From: Paracoccaceae bacterium
GTDB taxonomy: Bacteria; Pseudomonadota; Alphaproteobacteria; Rhodobacterales; Rhodobacteraceae
DNA: 64,000 nt
Direction of reading: 5' to 3'
Assembly: GCA_020832655.1 (NCBI GenBank)
Contig: JAFIEF010000005.1
Location: forward strand, 42,050 to 106,049
Each line of letters starts with the position of its first letter. Positions within the stretch are counted from its first letter, which is position 1. The notes beneath the pieces are model-generated. The model was not told where the DNA came from and made no database searches. It saw only the letters and a program-made list of their open reading frames with translations. The position numbers and the translations under genes are program-made. This document shows positions 60,047 to 64,000 of the stretch, one piece after another.

Positions 60047-61117
60047 ATGAGCCGATTTCACCCGCTGGAAGTGACCGATGTGACCCATGACACGCGCGAT
60101 TCGGTCATTGTGACCCTGCGCGCGCCCGATGGCGAAGCTTTTCGCTTCATTCAGGGGCAATATCTGACCTTTCGCCGCGATTTTGACGGGCAGGAAATCC
60201 GGCGGTCCTATTCGATCTGTTCGGGGCTGGATGATGGCACATTGCGCGTGGGCATCAAGCGTGTCGATGGGGGCGCGTTTTCCAGCTGGGCCAATGACAA
60301 TCTGGCCCCCGGTGATGTGCTGGAAGCGATGCCGCCTGCAGGCAATTTCCATGTGCCGCTGGTCCCTGATCAGGCACGCCACTATTTGGGCTTTGCAGGC
60401 GGGTCGGGGATTACGCCTGTCTTGTCGATCATCCGCACTGTGCTGACGCGCGAACCCAAAAGCCGCTTCACGCTGGTTTATGCCAACCGCCAGATCAGCT
60501 CTATCATGTTCCGCGAGGAATTGGAGGATCTGAAAAACCTCTATCTGGGGCGGCTGACCGTGCTGCATGTGCTGGAACAGGATGCGCAGGAGATCGAGCT
60601 GTTCACCGGCCGCATCGATGCCGACAAGATGGCCGCGCTGTTTACCCATTGGGTGGACCCGAAATCGGTGGATGTCGCATTCATCTGCGGGCCGGAGCCG
60701 ATGATGCTGACCATCGCGGCCGCCTTGCGCGATCACGGGCTTCAGGACAGCCAGATCAAGTTCGAACTCTTTGCCTCGAACCAGCCGGGACGGTTGAAGC
60801 AATCGGCCAAGGCGCAGGCGCAAGCGGCAACCGGCCGCAGCTGCGCGCTAAGCGTCACGCTGGATGGCACCACCCGCGCGCTGGAATTGCCGCTTGACGG
60901 CACTTCGGTGCTGGAGGCGGCATTGGGGGCCAATCTGGACGCGCCCTTTGCCTGCAAGGCCGGGGTCTGTTCGACCTGCCGCGCCAAGGTGCTGGAGGGC
61001 GAGGCCGAAATGGCCGTCAACCACGCGCTGGAAGATTACGAGGTACGCATGGGCTATGTGCTGACCTGCCAATGCCTGCCGCTGAGCGACAAGCTTGTCA
61101 TCAGCTATGACGAATAA
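60047..61117 (+). CDS. paaE: Phenylacetyl-CoA epoxidase reductase PaaE
   Basis: Delivers electrons from NADPH to PaaA. The 356-residue protein has an FAD domain (RRSYSICSG at 52-60), an NAD(P) domain (GFAGGSGITPVLSII, CGPEPMM) and a C-terminal plant-type 2Fe-2S ferredoxin domain with Cys303, Cys308, Cys311 and Cys341 (CKAGVCSTC). AAGATG context precedes the start, 10 bases after paaD. Confidence 0.96.
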   Translation: MSRFHPLEVTDVTHDTRDSVIVTLRAPDGEAFRFIQGQYLTFRRDFDGQEIRRSYSICSGLDDGTLRVGIKRVDGGAFSSWANDNLAPGDVLEAMPPAGNFHVPLVPDQARHYLGFAGGSGITPVLSIIRTVLTREPKSRFTLVYANRQISSIMFREELEDLKNLYLGRLTVLHVLEQDAQEIELFTGRIDADKMAALFTHWVDPKSVDVAFICGPEPMMLTIAAALRDHGLQDSQIKFELFASNQPGRLKQSAKAQAQAATGRSCALSVTLDGTTRALELPLDGTSVLEAALGANLDAPFACKAGVCSTCRAKVLEGEAEMAVNHALEDYEVRMGYVLTCQCLPLSDKLVISYDE

Positions 61118-61128
61118 GGGGGACGGCG

Positions 61129-61881
61129 ATGAATGAAATGCCGATCGAAGAGTATCTGGCACAGGGCGGGCGGCTGACCTCGCCGGGCAATGTGCCACCG
61201 CGCTATCGGGGCGAGTTGCTGCGGCTGATGGCGTCCTTTGTCGATAGCGAGCTTGCGGCCTCGGCCGGTTTTGCCGATGTGATCAATGACGCCCCCGGCA
61301 TTACCTCGCGGATTGCGGCAGCGCGGATCGTGCTGGAAAAGGCCGATCATGCCGAGCGCGTGCTGAAGGTGATGGCCGAATTTGGCGCTGATACATCGCG
61401 CTATGTCGGCACGCACCCCTGGGCCGCGCGGGTGGCGCGCGACGCCGATATCGGGGCTGTGCGGCAAGGGGGTGATATGCGGCTGGCGGTGTTTCACTAC
61501 CCGCTGGCGGGCTGGGCCGACGCCGTGGTGATGAATGTGCTGCAAGGGGCCGCGGCCGTGATCCAGTTGCAGGAATATGGACGCATTTCCTATCAGCCGC
61601 TGGCCGAAGTATTCCGCGCCATCGCCCCGCGCGAGGCGCGCCATGCAGAGCTTGGCCGCGCAGGGCTGGCGCAGATCATGGAAACAGCGCCCGACCAAGT
61701 GCGCGCGGCGCTGGAATATTGGCATCCGCGCGTGGCGCTGGGCTTCGGGCAGAAAGGGTCGGAACGCTTCGCGATGCTCAAACGTCTTGGCCTGCGCCAC
61801 CGCCCGAATGAAGACCTGCTGGCCGAATGGCAGTCAACCATTGCCACCCAGCTTGCCGAACATGATCTGAAGGTTGCCTGA
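61129..61881 (+). CDS. Third PaaA/PaaC-like ferritin-fold protein of the paa operon
   Basis: A 250-residue member of the PaaA/PaaC family (phenylacetic acid catabolic protein), distinct from both. The ligand positions of PaaA map to Glu41 (SELAAS), Lys71-x-x-His74 (EKADH, where the first Glu is replaced by Lys although Glu70 is adjacent), and Glu169-x-x-His172 (EARH). It may hold a changed or single metal site. It lies between paaE and paaZ with a good ribosome binding site and a one-base overlap to paaZ, so it is made with the pathway. Function undescribed as far as I know; an accessory subunit or an oxygenase for a related CoA ester are options. Confidence 0.85.
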   Translation: MNEMPIEEYLAQGGRLTSPGNVPPRYRGELLRLMASFVDSELAASAGFADVINDAPGITSRIAAARIVLEKADHAERVLKVMAEFGADTSRYVGTHPWAARVARDADIGAVRQGGDMRLAVFHYPLAGWADAVVMNVLQGAAAVIQLQEYGRISYQPLAEVFRAIAPREARHAELGRAGLAQIMETAPDQVRAALEYWHPRVALGFGQKGSERFAMLKRLGLRHRPNEDLLAEWQSTIATQLAEHDLKVA

Positions 61882-63932
61882 TGCTTGACGCGAATACCCC
61901 CCGCCAGTTGGAAAGCTATCTTTGCGGCGCATGGCGCAAGGGTCAGGCCAGCCCCAAGCCGCTGCTTGACGCCGCGACGGGCGTTGTGGTGGCGGAAATC
62001 GACGCAACGGGCCTCGATATGGCCGAGGCGCTGGCCTATGGCCGCGCAGCGGGCAGCGCACTGCGCGCCATGACGATCCATGAACGCGCGCTGATGCTGA
62101 AAGCGCTGGGGCTGAAGCTGATGGAACAGAAGGGCGAATTTCACGCCCTGTCGCTGGCCACAGGGGCCACGCCGCGCGATGGCCAGATCGATATCGAAGG
62201 CGGCATTGGTACGCTTCTGAACTATACCTCGAAAGCGCGGCGCGAATTGCCCAACACGCGGCTTCTGACCGATGGCGCGGTGGAACCATTGTCGAAGGAT
62301 GCAAGCTTTTCCGCCCAGCATATCCTGACGCCCCTGCGCGGGGTGGCGGTGCATATCAACGCCTTCAACTTCCCGATCTGGGGGATGCTGGAAAAGCTGG
62401 CCCCGAATATTCTGGCCGGCATGCCCGCGATCGTGAAACCGGCCAGCCAGACCGCCTATCTGACCGAATTGATGGTGCGCCGGATCATCGAGACGGGCCT
62501 TCTGCCCGAGGGCAGCCTGCAACTGATCTGCGGCGGTGTGGGCGATCTGCTGGACCATGTCACCGGGCAGGATGTCGTCACCTTCACCGGGTCGGCGGCC
62601 ACCGGCCAAAAGCTGCGCGCCCATCCCGCGATCATCGGCAAATCGACGCGCTTCACAATGGAAGCCGACAGCCTGAATGCCTGCATCCTTGGCCCCGATG
62701 CCACGCCCGACAGCCCCGAATTCGATCTGTTCATACGCGAAATCGCGCGGGAAATGACCGCCAAGGCGGGCCAGAAATGCACCGCCATCCGCCGCGTGCT
62801 GATCCCGCGCGCGCAGGCAGGCGCGGTGCGCGATGCGCTTGCGGCAAGGCTGTCGCAGGTGGCTGTGGGTCTGCCGGGGGATGAAACAACCCGCATGGGG
62901 GCGCTGGCAAGCCTTGACCAGCGCGCCGATGTGCGCGCCGCAATCGCGCGTCTGGCGCAGGATGCAGAGATTGTGGCGGGCGACCCCGATCAGGTGCAGC
63001 TTGCCTCGGGCGATGCCGAAAAGGGCGCGTTCCTGAACCCGGTGCTGCTTTATGCCGACCAGCCCATGAATGCGCGCGCAGTGCATGATGTCGAAGCCTT
63101 CGGGCCAGTGGCGACGCTGCTGCCCTATGACGATCTGGCGCAGGTGGCCGAGATCGCGGCGCTGGGCAAGGGTTCGCTTGTGTCGTCGCTTTTCACCAAT
63201 GCGCCCGATGTCGCACAAGATGTGGTGCTGGGCCTTGCACCCTATCATGGCCGGGTGATGATCGGTAATCGCGACAGCGCCAAAAGCGCGACCGGGCATG
63301 GCTCGCCCCTGCCGATGCTGGTGCATGGCGGGCCGGGGCGCGCGGGCGGCGGCGAGGAGCTGGGCGGCATGCGCGGCCTGCATCACTACATGCAGCGCAG
63401 CGCCGTGCAGGGCGCGCCGCGGCTGCTGTCGGCCGTGACCGGGCGCTGGATGGACGGGGCCGAGGCCCGCCACGATATACACCCGTTCCGCAAATCGCTG
63501 GCAGAGTTGCGCATCGGCGACCAGCTTGTGACCGAAGCACGCCAGATCACGCTGGCCGATATCGAACATTTCGCCGAATTCACCGGCGACACCTTTTATG
63601 CCCATATGGATGAAGACGCCGCGCGCGCGAACCCGTTCTTTGACGGACGGGTGGCGCATGGCTATCTGATCGTGTCCTTTGCCGCAGGGCTGTTCGTGCA
63701 GCCCGATCCGGGGCCGGTGCTGGCCAATTACGGCATCGACAATCTGCGCTTCCTGACCCCGGTCTATCCCGGTGACAGCCTGCAAGTCGCGCTGACCTGC
63801 AAGGAAATCAACCCCCGCGCCGCAGGCGATTATGGCGAGGTGCGCTGGGATTGCCAGGTCACCAAGCAATCCGGCGAGGTGGTGGCGCAATATGATGTGC
63901 TGACGATGGTGGCCAGGATCTGGCCGATGTGA
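61881..63932 (+). CDS. paaZ: Bifunctional oxepin-CoA hydrolase / 3-oxo-5,6-dehydrosuberyl-CoA semialdehyde dehydrogenase PaaZ
   Basis: Opens the oxepin ring and oxidises the resulting aldehyde. The N-terminal aldehyde dehydrogenase domain (1-520) has Glu261 (FTMEADSLN) and Cys300 ([11 protein letters not shown]). The C-terminal MaoC-like hydratase domain (about 535-683) has [28 protein letters not shown], holding the Asp and His of the family. At 683 residues it is full length. It is the last complete gene of the operon in the window; paaG, paaF, paaH and paaK are not seen here. Confidence 0.96.
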   Translation: MLDANTPRQLESYLCGAWRKGQASPKPLLDAATGVVVAEIDATGLDMAEALAYGRAAGSALRAMTIHERALMLKALGLKLMEQKGEFHALSLATGATPRDGQIDIEGGIGTLLNYTSKARRELPNTRLLTDGAVEPLSKDASFSAQHILTPLRGVAVHINAFNFPIWGMLEKLAPNILAGMPAIVKPASQTAYLTELMVRRIIETGLLPEGSLQLICGGVGDLLDHVTGQDVVTFTGSAATGQKLRAHPAIIGKSTRFTMEADSLNACILGPDATPDSPEFDLFIREIAREMTAKAGQKCTAIRRVLIPRAQAGAVRDALAARLSQVAVGLPGDETTRMGALASLDQRADVRAAIARLAQDAEIVAGDPDQVQLASGDAEKGAFLNPVLLYADQPMNARAVHDVEAFGPVATLLPYDDLAQVAEIAALGKGSLVSSLFTNAPDVAQDVVLGLAPYHGRVMIGNRDSAKSATGHGSPLPMLVHGGPGRAGGGEELGGMRGLHHYMQRSAVQGAPRLLSAVTGRWMDGAEARHDIHPFRKSLAELRIGDQLVTEARQITLADIEHFAEFTGDTFYAHMDEDAARANPFFDGRVAHGYLIVSFAAGLFVQPDPGPVLANYGIDNLRFLTPVYPGDSLQVALTCKEINPRAAGDYGEVRWDCQVTKQSGEVVAQYDVLTMVARIWPM

Positions 63933-63954
63933 CCGGCGCGATAGCGCAATTTCA

Positions 63955-63976
63955 GAAAAAGTTGACAGACTTTTTC
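63955..63976. other. AT-rich palindrome near the window end
   Basis: GAAAAAGT and ACTTTTTC, 8 bp each, around a 6-base loop, 22 bases after the paaZ stop. It may be a terminator in either direction or an operator for the gene beyond the window; TTGACA within it could also be a -35 element. Confidence 0.35.
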
Positions 63977-64000
63977 GCTTGCGCGGACCTTCGGTTCGGT

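Noticed and set aside
61593..63890. A 765-codon open frame antisense to paaZ on the minus strand, and a 700-codon frame antisense to the YbbP permease (19989-22091)
   Set aside because: Same reason: high-GC shadow frames opposite well-conserved genes, with no plausible start context or motif.

Overview
The window is GC-rich chromosomal DNA from an alphaproteobacterium, most likely a member of the Rhodobacterales (Rhodobacteraceae). This rests on the F0 operon order atpI-atpB-atpE-atpX(b')-atpF with no F1 genes next to it, the divergent putA/putR pair with an Lrp-type regulator, a paa operon that ends in paaZ, the codon bias, and an intergenic repeat of a kind I associate with this group. I do not name a genus. 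Genes fill almost all of it. No gap exceeds 300 bases, and I found no tRNA, rRNA, insertion sequence, prophage or CRISPR array.

1-8.2 kb holds an acyl-CoA dehydrogenase cut by the window edge, a metallo-beta-lactamase-fold hydrolase, a MalY/PatB-type lyase, a peptide deformylase with a degenerate paralogue, fmt, a Pr6Pr-type membrane protein, recO and fabD. 8.3-16.3 kb holds putA and putR sharing a control region, a multidomain META-type envelope protein, efp, a small conserved protein, and an alpha/beta hydrolase overlapping a DSBA-fold isomerase. 16.3-25.9 kb holds prs, an NfeD/stomatin pair, a CoA-binding protein behind an unusual leader with a terminator, a tandem crcB pair, the ybbP/ybbA ABC transporter divergent from tesA, metK and a hotdog thioesterase.

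26-31.8 kb holds deoA, then a complete Anbu operon (circularly permuted ATP-grasp, alpha-E, transglutaminase, Anbu proteasome-like peptidase) and a convergent ArsR regulator. 32-34.5 kb is the ATP synthase F0 operon. 34.5-42.7 kb holds a GntR regulator, an OmpA-type lipoprotein, a SlyD-like FKBP, trmB, a pentaheme cytochrome c divergent from a ferric-reductase-like flavocytochrome, prmA and ahcY. 42.9-50 kb holds tamA-tamB, a short-chain dehydrogenase and a crotonase-fold protein that appears to lack both catalytic glutamates.

At about 50.0-51.6 kb the base composition falls sharply around one unrecognised 409-residue gene, the best candidate for a horizontally acquired accessory gene. 51.6-64 kb is a catabolic block: a TRAP transporter (dctPQM, minus strand), a PaaX-family regulator, and a plus-strand operon for aerobic phenylacetate degradation through the epoxyphenylacetyl-CoA route (thiolase, paaABCDE, a third PaaA/PaaC-like protein, paaZ). 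A motif of the form TnGACCGAnnGGT lies both in the dctP-paaX intergenic region and at the start of the paa transcript, which suggests that uptake and catabolism are regulated together.
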